Source: Pedobacter soli (GTDB lineage: Bacteria; Bacteroidota; Bacteroidia; Sphingobacteriales; Sphingobacteriaceae). Taken from it: DNA of 60,247 nt. Below the pieces are notes generated by a model that ran no database searches, was not told the origin of the DNA, and worked only from the letters and a program-made list of their open reading frames with translations. The position numbers and the translations under genes are program-made. The DNA is taken from NCBI RefSeq assembly GCF_900101435.1, contig NZ_FMZH01000020.1, positions 1 through 60,247 on the forward strand, given 5' to 3'. Of the stretch, positions 26,726 through 33,669 are shown piece by piece; the stretch's first letter is position 1; each line of letters opens with the position of its first letter.

Positions 26726-27433
26726 TTAAGCAGTAAGTTTTCTAAAAATATCTTCTAATGAAAGACCGCCGTAGGTTTTCTTTATTCCTTCGAGCGAATC
26801 GTTGGCTACAATTTTACCTTTATTGATAATGATGATATCGTCGCAAATGGCTTCTACCTCCTGCATAATATGTGTCGATATTACCACTGTTTTGGCTGCT
26901 CCCAGCGATTTAATCAACAACCTGATATCTACCAGCTGGTTCGGATCTAAACCTGATGTTGGCTCATCGAGAATTAAAACTTCGGGATTATGAATAATGG
27001 CCTGCGCCAAACCTACCCGCTGGCGGTAACCTTTTGATAGCATTCCGATTTTTTTATGCTGTTCGGGCGTAAGGCCAACCATTTTAACCACCTCATCTAC
27101 CCTTGCAGCCAAATGGCTTAAACCATAGGTTTGGCCTACAAAGGTTAAAAATTCCTTTACATACATATCGGCATAAAGCGGAGTATTTTCTGGCAGGTAG
27201 CCAATTTGTCTTTTCGCAGCAATGGCCTCGGTTAAAATATTTTTACCCGCTATTTCTGCTGCGCCTGATGTTGGCTCAAGATAACCCGTAAGCATACGCA
27301 TGGTGGTAGATTTACCTGCACCGTTTGGCCCTAAAAAACCCAAAATACGCCCGGGCCTGGCTTCGAAACTAATCGAATCGACGGCTTTTTGTTTATCGTA
27401 ATGCCTGGAAAGGTTTTTAACTGAAATACTCAT
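26726..27433 (-). CDS. gldA: gliding motility-associated ABC transporter ATP-binding protein GldA
   Basis: 235 residues. Walker A GPNGAGKST (about 35-43), Q-loop region GYLPENTPLY, signature LSKGYRQRVGLAQ, Walker B VLILDEPTSGLDPNQ and switch His in ISTHIMQEVE. The ENTPLYADMYVKEFL stretch is typical of GldA. It is shorter than the roughly 300-residue Flavobacterium GldA because it ends after LEDIFRKLTA, a normal end for ABC-2 ATPases, so it is not regarded as truncated. It would energise GldF/GldG. Confidence 0.9.
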   Translation of the reverse strand: MSISVKNLSRHYDKQKAVDSISFEARPGRILGFLGPNGAGKSTTMRMLTGYLEPTSGAAEIAGKNILTEAIAAKRQIGYLPENTPLYADMYVKEFLTFVGQTYGLSHLAARVDEVVKMVGLTPEQHKKIGMLSKGYRQRVGLAQAIIHNPEVLILDEPTSGLDPNQLVDIRLLIKSLGAAKTVVISTHIMQEVEAICDDIIIINKGKIVANDSLEGIKKTYGGLSLEDIFRKLTA

Positions 27434-27512
27434 TATTTATTTTTTGCCACAGATTTCACAGATAAGCACAGATTTTTCATCTTTTCAGTCAATCAATGTG
27501 TTTTATGTGTTA

Positions 27513-28433
27513 TTAATATGTATGTGATGAACTTAACTTTTTATTGTACCTCAACTTATCCAATTGTTCTGCGGCCTGTTCAATATTATCTGACGATAAA
27601 ATATCGGCGCCATTGTTGGTAAGATGATAATAAACCATTTTAGCCGGGTTAGCAAGCGAACTCTTATCAATATTGCCCATGGTACCTAAAATAGTGGTGA
27701 TGCCTTTATTGTGCAGGTATTGGTACAGTTCTTTATCAGGTGCCGTAACGCCAATAAAAGCTACAATGCGGTTATTTGGAATCCCCATACTGTTTAAGCG
27801 TTTTAATTCAGCTTTCTTTTGCACCGAAGCCGAAATCATTAACTCGGGCGCCAAACGATGCACTTCCTGAGCCTGGTTGGCGGTATAGGTAATGATAATC
27901 GAATTGCTTTCTACTTTATACTGCCTTACCTTTTCGATTACTTTGGCGTAAGAAACCCCTTTTTTTAAATCGATGGTTAACAACACTTTTCCCTTACTCC
28001 AGCTCAATACGCTATCTAAAGTCGGGATTTTAAATTTGGTTTCTTTACCCGCATCATCTTTAAGGTTAAAAGCTTTTAACTCCTCATAGGTGTAATTACC
28101 AATTGGCCCTTTACCTGTCGAGGTTCTGTCCAGGTTATCATCGTGCATAATCACCATAACCGAATCTTTGCTGTAAGCAATATCAAACTCGATTACCATG
28201 GGGTTATAGGTGGTAGCATTTGCAAAGGTTTCGATGCAATTTTCGGGAAAACCTGGCATGGGTCCACCCCGGTGGGCACTGATTAATGGGAAACGCCCCT
28301 CAGGCGACCAATTTAAGAATTGATATAACTCTTGAATAGTATTAAATTTAATGTACTGATGCTTCTTTTCTTCTGGTTTGCATGAGGCAAAAAGCACAGC
28401 AATAGCCACAAATAGCAAATGATGGAATTTCAT
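27513..28433 (-). CDS. glycerophosphodiester phosphodiesterase family lipoprotein
   Basis: 306 residues. Lipobox LFASC with acylated C18. GDPD catalytic pattern: H54 in ISAHRGG, E64-N65 in GFPEN, E82 and D84 in IEFDIAYSKD, H97 in IMHDDNLDRTSTG. These enzymes hydrolyse glycerophosphodiesters to glycerol-3-phosphate and an alcohol with a divalent metal; here the reaction would occur at the cell envelope. It is a lone gene between gldA and the two-component operon. Confidence 0.88.
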   Translation of the reverse strand: MKFHHLLFVAIAVLFASCKPEEKKHQYIKFNTIQELYQFLNWSPEGRFPLISAHRGGPMPGFPENCIETFANATTYNPMVIEFDIAYSKDSVMVIMHDDNLDRTSTGKGPIGNYTYEELKAFNLKDDAGKETKFKIPTLDSVLSWSKGKVLLTIDLKKGVSYAKVIEKVRQYKVESNSIIITYTANQAQEVHRLAPELMISASVQKKAELKRLNSMGIPNNRIVAFIGVTAPDKELYQYLHNKGITTILGTMGNIDKSSLANPAKMVYYHLTNNGADILSSDNIEQAAEQLDKLRYNKKLSSSHTY

Positions 28434-28469
28434 GGTTCAAAAGTAGGAAAAAATGGGAAGCGTTGTAGT

Positions 28470-28600
28470 GGGTTAATAGGTTAACTGTTTAAATTGGTTA
28501 ATTGCAGATATGAGGTTAATCGGTTAACTGTTTCCAGAATTGTTCAATGGTTCATTGGTCATTTGTTCATTAGTTACTGCAAACTGCTAATTGCAAACCG
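28470..28600. repeat. degenerate intergenic repeat tract (GGTTAACTGTTT / TTGTTCATTxGT)
   Basis: The tract carries AGGTTAACTGTTTAAATTGG, then ATCGGTTAACTGTTT, followed by TTCAATGG/TTCATTGG/TTGTTCATTAG units and CAAACTGCTAATTGCAAACC. The reverse complement of its first unit matches tracts at 517-543 and 7075-7114. No gene or strong hairpin is seen. Confidence 0.5.
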
Positions 28601-28712
28601 TATTCGCGCGAGCTGTCTCTCAACTCCGAACACCAAGCTCCAAACTTGCTCAAGCAAATCCGTTCTTAATGGCAAAAACAGCCAAACCCACACGGGTTTT
28701 GAGTTCGAGTTT

Positions 28713-29282
28713 TTAGCATAGCTGATCGCGGTAACTTTCAACAGTACGGGGACTGCAAAACATTTTATCAGCTATTTCTTTATAATTAAGCTCGGTAACG
28801 GTATATTTCAGAAACTCTTTTTCCCGGTCGGAAATTTTGATTTCTGCATCCTTCGCCTTATTCAAACTGGAAAAGATAATTTTTGATGCCCAATCGGGAT
28901 AAAAAAATCCATTGATATCTAATTTGGTCAGTGCATTTTCCAGCTCAACCGGATGGGCATTTTTGAGCAAATAGCCTTTTGCACCGTTGCTTACCATTTT
29001 TATAACACTTTTTTCTTCGCCCTGCATGCTCAGGGCCATCACTTTTACTTCGGGATGGTTTGCCGTTACCCAGGCTACGGTTTCGAAGCCATCCATAATG
29101 GGCATACTGATATCCAAAAGTAAAATATCGGGAATTTTATTGCTGTTTTCGAAATTTTGCATCAGCTCCTTTCCGTTTTCACAAACATAAATCACTTCAA
29201 AAGCTGCAAAATTATCGATAATGCCCTGAAGTGCCTTGGCAATCAGAATATGATCATCAACAATAACTATCGTTTTTTTCAT
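28713..29282 (-). CDS. LuxR/NarL-type response regulator, DNA-binding domain cut short by an in-frame TAA
   Basis: 189 residues from the ATG at 29282 (MKKTIVIVDD); an upstream ATG at 29321 is less likely. The receiver domain is intact, with acidic pair DD9-10, phosphoacceptor D57 in LLLDISMP and Lys in YLLKN. The C-terminal HTH reads LNYKEIADKMFCSPRTVESYRDQLC and then TAA (28713-28715). Reading past the stop in the same frame gives KLELKTRVGLAVFAIKNGFA and a TGA at 28650-28652, exactly the missing end of the GerE-type HTH (usual family word RDxLxEKL). A single G-to-T change of GAA would explain this. The product lacks the last helix and probably cannot dimerise or bind DNA normally. The upstream partner kinase is intact. 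Confidence 0.85.
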   Translation of the reverse strand: MKKTIVIVDDHILIAKALQGIIDNFAAFEVIYVCENGKELMQNFENSNKIPDILLLDISMPIMDGFETVAWVTANHPEVKVMALSMQGEEKSVIKMVSNGAKGYLLKNAHPVELENALTKLDINGFFYPDWASKIIFSSLNKAKDAEIKISDREKEFLKYTVTELNYKEIADKMFCSPRTVESYRDQLC

Positions 29283-29369
29283 CAGTATAGAGTTTGTTTT
29301 CAAAGGTGATGAAGCTATCATGATTTTAAATATTCATTCCCCTGCGGATTTTGGTAAATCATGATGGTT

Positions 29370-30155
29370 TCATGCCGGGCTGTTTAAAATAATCGTGAGT
29401 GTAGTGCCTGAATTGAGTTTGCTTGCTAAATTGAATGCTCCGCCAATAATTTCGGCTCTTTTTTTCATGTTTTTTAATCCGATGCCGTCAGAAGTAATAT
29501 GAGCAAAATCAAATCCTATCCCATCATCCTGTATTTGTAATGTTAAAAAAACAGCTGCAGATGATTTTAAATGTATGCTAATGTTACTGCATTGTGCATG
29601 TTTTAAACTATTTTGAAGAAATTCCTGCGTAATCCGCAGCAAAACATTCTTTTTTACAAACTCCAGATCGATGTGCTCAAAATTATGCTCAAAAGTTACC
29701 TCACATCTTTTTAAAGCATTAATATAGTCTACTTCTTCCTGTATTAAATTTACAATTTCATTTTCATTTATGTTATCATTTGTCAGGTTTTTAGATAAAC
29801 TTCTTAAATCCTGCAGCGATGAATTAATAATCTGATAAATCTGTTCGATCCGGTTGCTGGCCTGGGGCACTTTATTTTCGTGTACCAGCTGCTGCGCATA
29901 AAGGCTAACCAAAGTAAGTTTCTGGCCGATGTTATCGTGCAGCTCGCGACCAATCTGCTGCATAGTAGCTTGTTGTATTTCCAGCTGGGTGTTTAACAAC
30001 TCCTTTTGGTGTATTTCGTTAGCGATTTCAATCTCATTCAAATATTCTCTTTTGCGTTGCTTATATTTTTTAATGTAAACCATAATGGCTACTACAAACA
30101 GTACAAAAAACAGATTAAAAAGGATAATCGTAATTAAGAGCTCCGTTTTCCCCAT
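29370..30155 (-). CDS. sensor histidine kinase (HisKA_3 type)
   Basis: 261 residues from the ATG at 30155, which overlaps the preceding gene by 22 bases. One N-terminal membrane helix (about 5-28), a coiled coil (about 30-65), the phosphoacceptor H73 in IGRELHDNIGQKL, the N-box FLQNSLKHAQ, and ATP-binding DDGIGFDF and GIGLKNMKKRAE. This is the usual partner for NarL-type regulators such as the one encoded 87 bases downstream. It has almost no periplasmic part, so sensing is probably through the membrane helix or a partner, perhaps the polytopic protein of 30134-30781. Confidence 0.88.
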   Translation of the reverse strand: MGKTELLITIILFNLFFVLFVVAIMVYIKKYKQRKREYLNEIEIANEIHQKELLNTQLEIQQATMQQIGRELHDNIGQKLTLVSLYAQQLVHENKVPQASNRIEQIYQIINSSLQDLRSLSKNLTNDNINENEIVNLIQEEVDYINALKRCEVTFEHNFEHIDLEFVKKNVLLRITQEFLQNSLKHAQCSNISIHLKSSAAVFLTLQIQDDGIGFDFAHITSDGIGLKNMKKRAEIIGGAFNLASKLNSGTTLTIILNSPA

Positions 30156-30781
30156 ATAAATGAAATTGAGAATAAGATATACATTACAATACCCGAAATC
30201 AGGAAATAATCGAAATAAATATCCCAAATCTGGATATAAGCCCGCAATAGCGAATAAAAAGTAAAAAAGGGTAATGTGCCAATATAAAATAAGGTAACGC
30301 CCAGATTAATGTAAAACATCCGGTTTGCCTGAAAATTCAGGATATCTAAAGAATTAACCTGATTGTAGTACTCTTTGATCACCAAAAACATAAGTAATAA
30401 GCAGCCCAGCGTATAGTTGAAAGAAAAATATACTTTACTTTCTTTAAAAAATAGCCGGCTAAGCATAAACGAAAGCACATACAATGCAGCAATTAGCCAG
30501 AATAATTTTTTATTGCTGAACGATTTTACGGCATAAAGCCAGTAAAAAAAGATAAACTGAAAGGGAATAACGATATAATTGTAATACTTTGTTTTTGAAA
30601 AACTGATCCATTCTCCGCCCCATTTACCAATTACTTCGCAGGCAAAAATAAGCAGCAGGTAATAGATAAAATAACGCCAATGCTGCCTTTTTAAACGTCT
30701 GAAATAATACAACGCAATTAATGCCGCCCCTCCTTCTACCCAAAGGAAACTGTCGCTCAGAAATTGCTGTTCAGGACTCAT
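30134..30781 (-). CDS. polytopic membrane protein, operon partner of the histidine kinase
   Basis: 215 residues with about six or seven hydrophobic segments and short loops, basic residues inside (YYFRRLKRQHWRYF). I do not recognise a named family, though proteins like this are often encoded next to small HisKA_3 kinases in Bacteroidota. Its last 22 bases overlap the kinase start, so the two are translationally coupled. A role as the membrane sensor for the kinase is an inference from context. Confidence 0.7.
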   Translation of the reverse strand: MSPEQQFLSDSFLWVEGGAALIALYYFRRLKRQHWRYFIYYLLLIFACEVIGKWGGEWISFSKTKYYNYIVIPFQFIFFYWLYAVKSFSNKKLFWLIAALYVLSFMLSRLFFKESKVYFSFNYTLGCLLLMFLVIKEYYNQVNSLDILNFQANRMFYINLGVTLFYIGTLPFFTFYSLLRAYIQIWDIYFDYFLISGIVMYILFSISFIWGKRSS

Positions 30782-30793
30782 CTTATATAAGGA

Positions 30794-31429
30794 TTAATAA
30801 CTTTCTATTGCTGAATCGGCCGGCGGAATGGTTTGACCATGGTTTTGGGCCATTACTTCGCGGGTTTGGCCACCGCTGGTATCAGAACTCATGGCCATTA
30901 AAGTAACAGGCTGCTCTTTGCTTCTTTCTTTAAGCGGGAAAGTACTCCTGTCTAAAGGATTAAAATCATAATCGAGATAGCTCCCGTTGCCGGCTTTCTT
31001 TTTTAAAGTAGGGATCATAATCAGGGTATGCCTTTGGGCGTAATCTTTTCCGATTTCATTTTCAAAGCCGCTCCATTCGTTCTCTTTCGGGTAGGCTGCA
31101 TAGTAGAAACGAACACCTAAAGCACCATCAGTAATGCGTGGATCTACCTTTTTGGCATAAAATTCAATATCGCCAACAAATTTTTTCAGGGTTTTTAAAC
31201 CAAACGAAACCGAATGTGCATCTTTTATACCTATTAGCTTATTAATGGCTTCCAGGTGATTGTTCCGATAATTATCTACCATTTGCTGAATAATGGCCGG
31301 ATCCATGGTGGTAGGTTTACCACGCCTTTCGCTGCCCTTTAGGAGATCCATTATTTTTTGCAAAAGATAGTATGCCAGCGCCCCACATATAAACACAATG
31401 GCATAGACAGGTAAATGTTGTGTTTCCAT
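30794..31429 (-). CDS. hypothetical protein with one N-terminal membrane helix
   Basis: 211 residues; helix at about 8-26, then a soluble domain with VSFGLKTLKKFVGDIEFYAKK and ITDGALGVRFYYAAYPKENEW, followed by a Ser/Pro-rich tail. No family is recognised with confidence. It is the first gene of the four-gene minus-strand set ending in the response regulator, with a 12-base gap to the next gene, so it may be part of the signalling system. The soluble domain has no visible catalytic motif. Confidence 0.65.
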   Translation of the reverse strand: METQHLPVYAIVFICGALAYYLLQKIMDLLKGSERRGKPTTMDPAIIQQMVDNYRNNHLEAINKLIGIKDAHSVSFGLKTLKKFVGDIEFYAKKVDPRITDGALGVRFYYAAYPKENEWSGFENEIGKDYAQRHTLIMIPTLKKKAGNGSYLDYDFNPLDRSTFPLKERSKEQPVTLMAMSSDTSGGQTREVMAQNHGQTIPPADSAIESY

Positions 31430-31691
31430 AATTTTTATTTTTATTAAAGTTAAGCTTTATTCCCAAATGTGATAAAACTTTCGCTTAAAGCAGATGGGGT
31501 TTTCCCCATATTTTACAGTTGTTTTTACGGCGTTTTATTTTGTTGCTTTCACTATTGGTTTATAGTGGTTTAGCTAAGGTTTTTCTGCCGCAACTGTTCC
31601 AACTTTGACTCAGTGTTTCAAACTAAAAGACACGAACGGGAAGAAGCTGAAAACCCTGAACAGAGTAGGCAAGACTAAACAACCTTAAACC

Positions 31692-33098
31692 ATGTCAAAA
31701 ACCTTGAAAAAAGAAGAAAAAGTAGAGTACACCGGAAGATACCTTGTACTGCTACCAGAAGGATCTAACACCTCAGATTCGATTAACCAGATTAACAGCA
31801 TTAGTGGTCTGAGTTTAAAAAGCTCTTTAGAGTTTGAAAACGAATTTTTTACGGATAAAGATCTGGCTAAAACAGATGGTATTGTTCTAGATAAACTGGG
31901 CATCGCCATTGTAAACGAAAAACCCAAAGCCGAAAATTCGATCAGCAGTTTCGGCGACAACGAAATGATTGTTGAAAAGGAAAGAGTTGTTTATGCCATC
32001 GGTATGCTGGAAGAAAGTACCCAAAATTACGTAGAAGGCTACAGAGATGCTGTAAACCAGTTAACAAATGCACTGGTGGGAACTGAAACTGAAGATTACC
32101 AATACCAGGAACAACAATCGGAAGTAGAATCGGTTGGCGCTACCTGGGGTTTAAAAGCCACTAATGTGGTACCTACCACCTTTTTAAGATACAACCCTTA
32201 CAACGGTGCCGGCATTAAAGTGGCCATACTGGATACGGGTTTCGATTCTAGCCACCCTGATTTTGCTGGCCGTCCCATCGTTCACCAGAGTTTTATTAGT
32301 GGCGAAAGCACACAAGATGGCCATGGCCACGGTACGCACTGTACTGGTACTGCCTGTGGTCCGTTAAGCTCTCCCGCAGCATCTGAAAGATATGGTATTG
32401 CTTATGCAGCAAGCATTTATATTGGCAAAGTGTTAAGCAATGGCGGTTCTGGTGGCGACGGAGGCATTCTTGCCGGTATTAACTGGGCTATTGCCAACCG
32501 TTGCGATGTGGTAAGCATGTCGTTAAGAGGTTATGTAACCGGTGCAGGCTATTCGGCCGTGTTCGAAACTGCTGCTGCCCGTGCATTGGCCCAGGGTACC
32601 TTAATTATTGCCGCAGCCGGAAATGATTCAGCCCGTCCAGGTGTTGTAAAACAGGTAATGCACCCTGCAAACTGTCCTTCTATTATGGCTGTTGGTGCGG
32701 TAGATGTGAATATGAATGTAGCAAATTTCTCTAACGGAGGGCTTTACCCAACATACGGCGCGGTAGATATTGCAGCCCCTGGCGTTAATGTTTACTCATC
32801 AACCAAACTGCCAACCAAGTATGCCAGCTGGAATGGTACCAGTATGGCCACCCCACATGTTGCAGGTATTGCTGCACTTTGGGCTCAGGCATCGGGTCTT
32901 AGGGGGATTAATTTATGGCGAAAATTAACTTCAACTGCAAAAGCTTTACCTTTACCTGGCAGGGATGTAGGTGCCGGCTTGGTACAGGCACCTACCAAAA
33001 ACAGATTGATTAAATTCCCGATTGATAAACTTCCGATTTTGGTTAATCCAAAATTCCCTATCGATCCAATTGGCCCAATAGAAAAAATAATAAGATGA
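31692..33098 (+). CDS. S8 family serine peptidase (subtilase) without a signal peptide
   Basis: 468 residues. An I9-like propeptide region is visible at about 12-102 (GRYLVLLPEG near 15-24, ending VVYAIGM). The catalytic domain contains D181 in AILDTGFD, H213 in GHGHGTHCTG, oxyanion N311 in AAGND and S384 in NGTSMATPHVAG. The N terminus MSKTLKKEEKVEY is charged and has no export signal, so the enzyme may stay inside the cell or leave by a non-Sec route. Its stop overlaps the start of a 67-codon inhibitor-like gene (ATGA). A Pro/Ile-rich tail ends the protein. Confidence 0.9.
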   Translation: MSKTLKKEEKVEYTGRYLVLLPEGSNTSDSINQINSISGLSLKSSLEFENEFFTDKDLAKTDGIVLDKLGIAIVNEKPKAENSISSFGDNEMIVEKERVVYAIGMLEESTQNYVEGYRDAVNQLTNALVGTETEDYQYQEQQSEVESVGATWGLKATNVVPTTFLRYNPYNGAGIKVAILDTGFDSSHPDFAGRPIVHQSFISGESTQDGHGHGTHCTGTACGPLSSPAASERYGIAYAASIYIGKVLSNGGSGGDGGILAGINWAIANRCDVVSMSLRGYVTGAGYSAVFETAAARALAQGTLIIAAAGNDSARPGVVKQVMHPANCPSIMAVGAVDVNMNVANFSNGGLYPTYGAVDIAAPGVNVYSSTKLPTKYASWNGTSMATPHVAGIAALWAQASGLRGINLWRKLTSTAKALPLPGRDVGAGLVQAPTKNRLIKFPIDKLPILVNPKFPIDPIGPIEKIIR

Positions 33099-33298
33099 AA
33101 ACAAAATGGTTAATATCTGTGCAGGATGGTGCCTTGGATGCCGTTGTGAGCAAATTGAAGCAAACAGGCATACAAGAGGTCGAAATCCTTGATTCAATTG
33201 GTGTAATCCTCATTGTTCCGGGTAATCATAAAATTGCAGATATTAAGAAAATTGATGGCGTGTTAAGTGTTGAGGAGGAAAGGGATATCAGCATTTAA
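33095..33298 (+). CDS. small I9-like (subtilisin propeptide-like) protein, putative inhibitor of the adjacent subtilase
   Basis: 67 residues, no signal peptide. The order strand (KWLISVQ), helix (ALDAVVSKLKQTG), strands (VEILDSIGVILIVPG), helix (IADIKKIDG), strand (VLSVEEERDISI) fits the I9 propeptide/inhibitor fold; the ending GVLSVEEERDI resembles propeptide C termini that dock in the active-site cleft. The ATGA overlap with the S8 peptidase gene implies coupled expression. The likely role is a stand-alone intracellular inhibitor or folding helper for that protease. Databases may list such proteins under unrelated names; the fold call is mine. Confidence 0.7.
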   Translation: MKTKWLISVQDGALDAVVSKLKQTGIQEVEILDSIGVILIVPGNHKIADIKKIDGVLSVEEERDISI

Positions 33299-33324
33299 GC
33301 CTGAAAAAATAAAGTCTCTCAATT

Positions 33325-33366
33325 AAACCGGTGCCGTTAAAATTATTTAGCGGTACCGGTTTTTTA
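33325..33366 (+). terminator. strong Rho-independent terminator after the subtilase-inhibitor pair
   Basis: AAACCGGTGCCG (33325-33336) pairs with CGGTACCGGTTT (33351-33362; one G-T wobble) across a 14-base loop, followed by further Ts. It lies 27 bases after the small gene's stop. Confidence 0.85.
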
Positions 33367-33653
33367 TACGTTAATTAAAAAACATAAATAGCTTTGCCAT
33401 GCTGGCCATCTAAACCTGATTGTAGCGGGCACGATCCCGATTTTTCATCGGGAGAAGTAAAGCGGAAAGGAGCAGGAACTCCGGAACCGACTAGCACGAG
33501 TATTGCTTTTCAAATGGAAAAAAATAGTTAACTGTTTGAATCGGTTACCTGCTTAACCGAAAACGGCAAACTGCCAAATTCGAAAATCTGCACTTCCTTT
33601 ACCATTGTCCAAAAACCTTAAGCCTTATACCTTTAAACCCTCCACCTTTTTAT
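33367..33653. repeat. gene-free stretch with a GC-rich palindromic element
   Basis: No gene is seen. At 33412-33520 there is an element with TGATTGTAGCGGGC, a hairpin TCCCGAT/ATCGGGA (33435-33441 and 33447-33453), AAGCGGAAAGGAGCAGGAA and the ending AGTATTGCTTTTCAAA. It looks like a dispersed palindromic element of this lineage, though only this copy is in the window. A TTAACTGTTTGAATCGG tract follows at 33527-33546. Confidence 0.45.
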
Positions 33654-33661
33654 TATATTTG
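33654..33661 (+). promoter_or_regulatory. TATATTTG promoter -7 element upstream of glyQS
   Basis: Exact TAnnTTTG match 8 bases before the glycyl-tRNA synthetase ATG at 33670. A -33 box is not clear. Confidence 0.45.
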
Positions 33662-33669
33662 CCTCCATT

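Noticed and set aside
26726..27433. GldA as a truncated gene
   Set aside because: It is shorter than Flavobacterium GldA but all ATPase motifs are present and it ends in a normal LEDIFRKL-type terminus.
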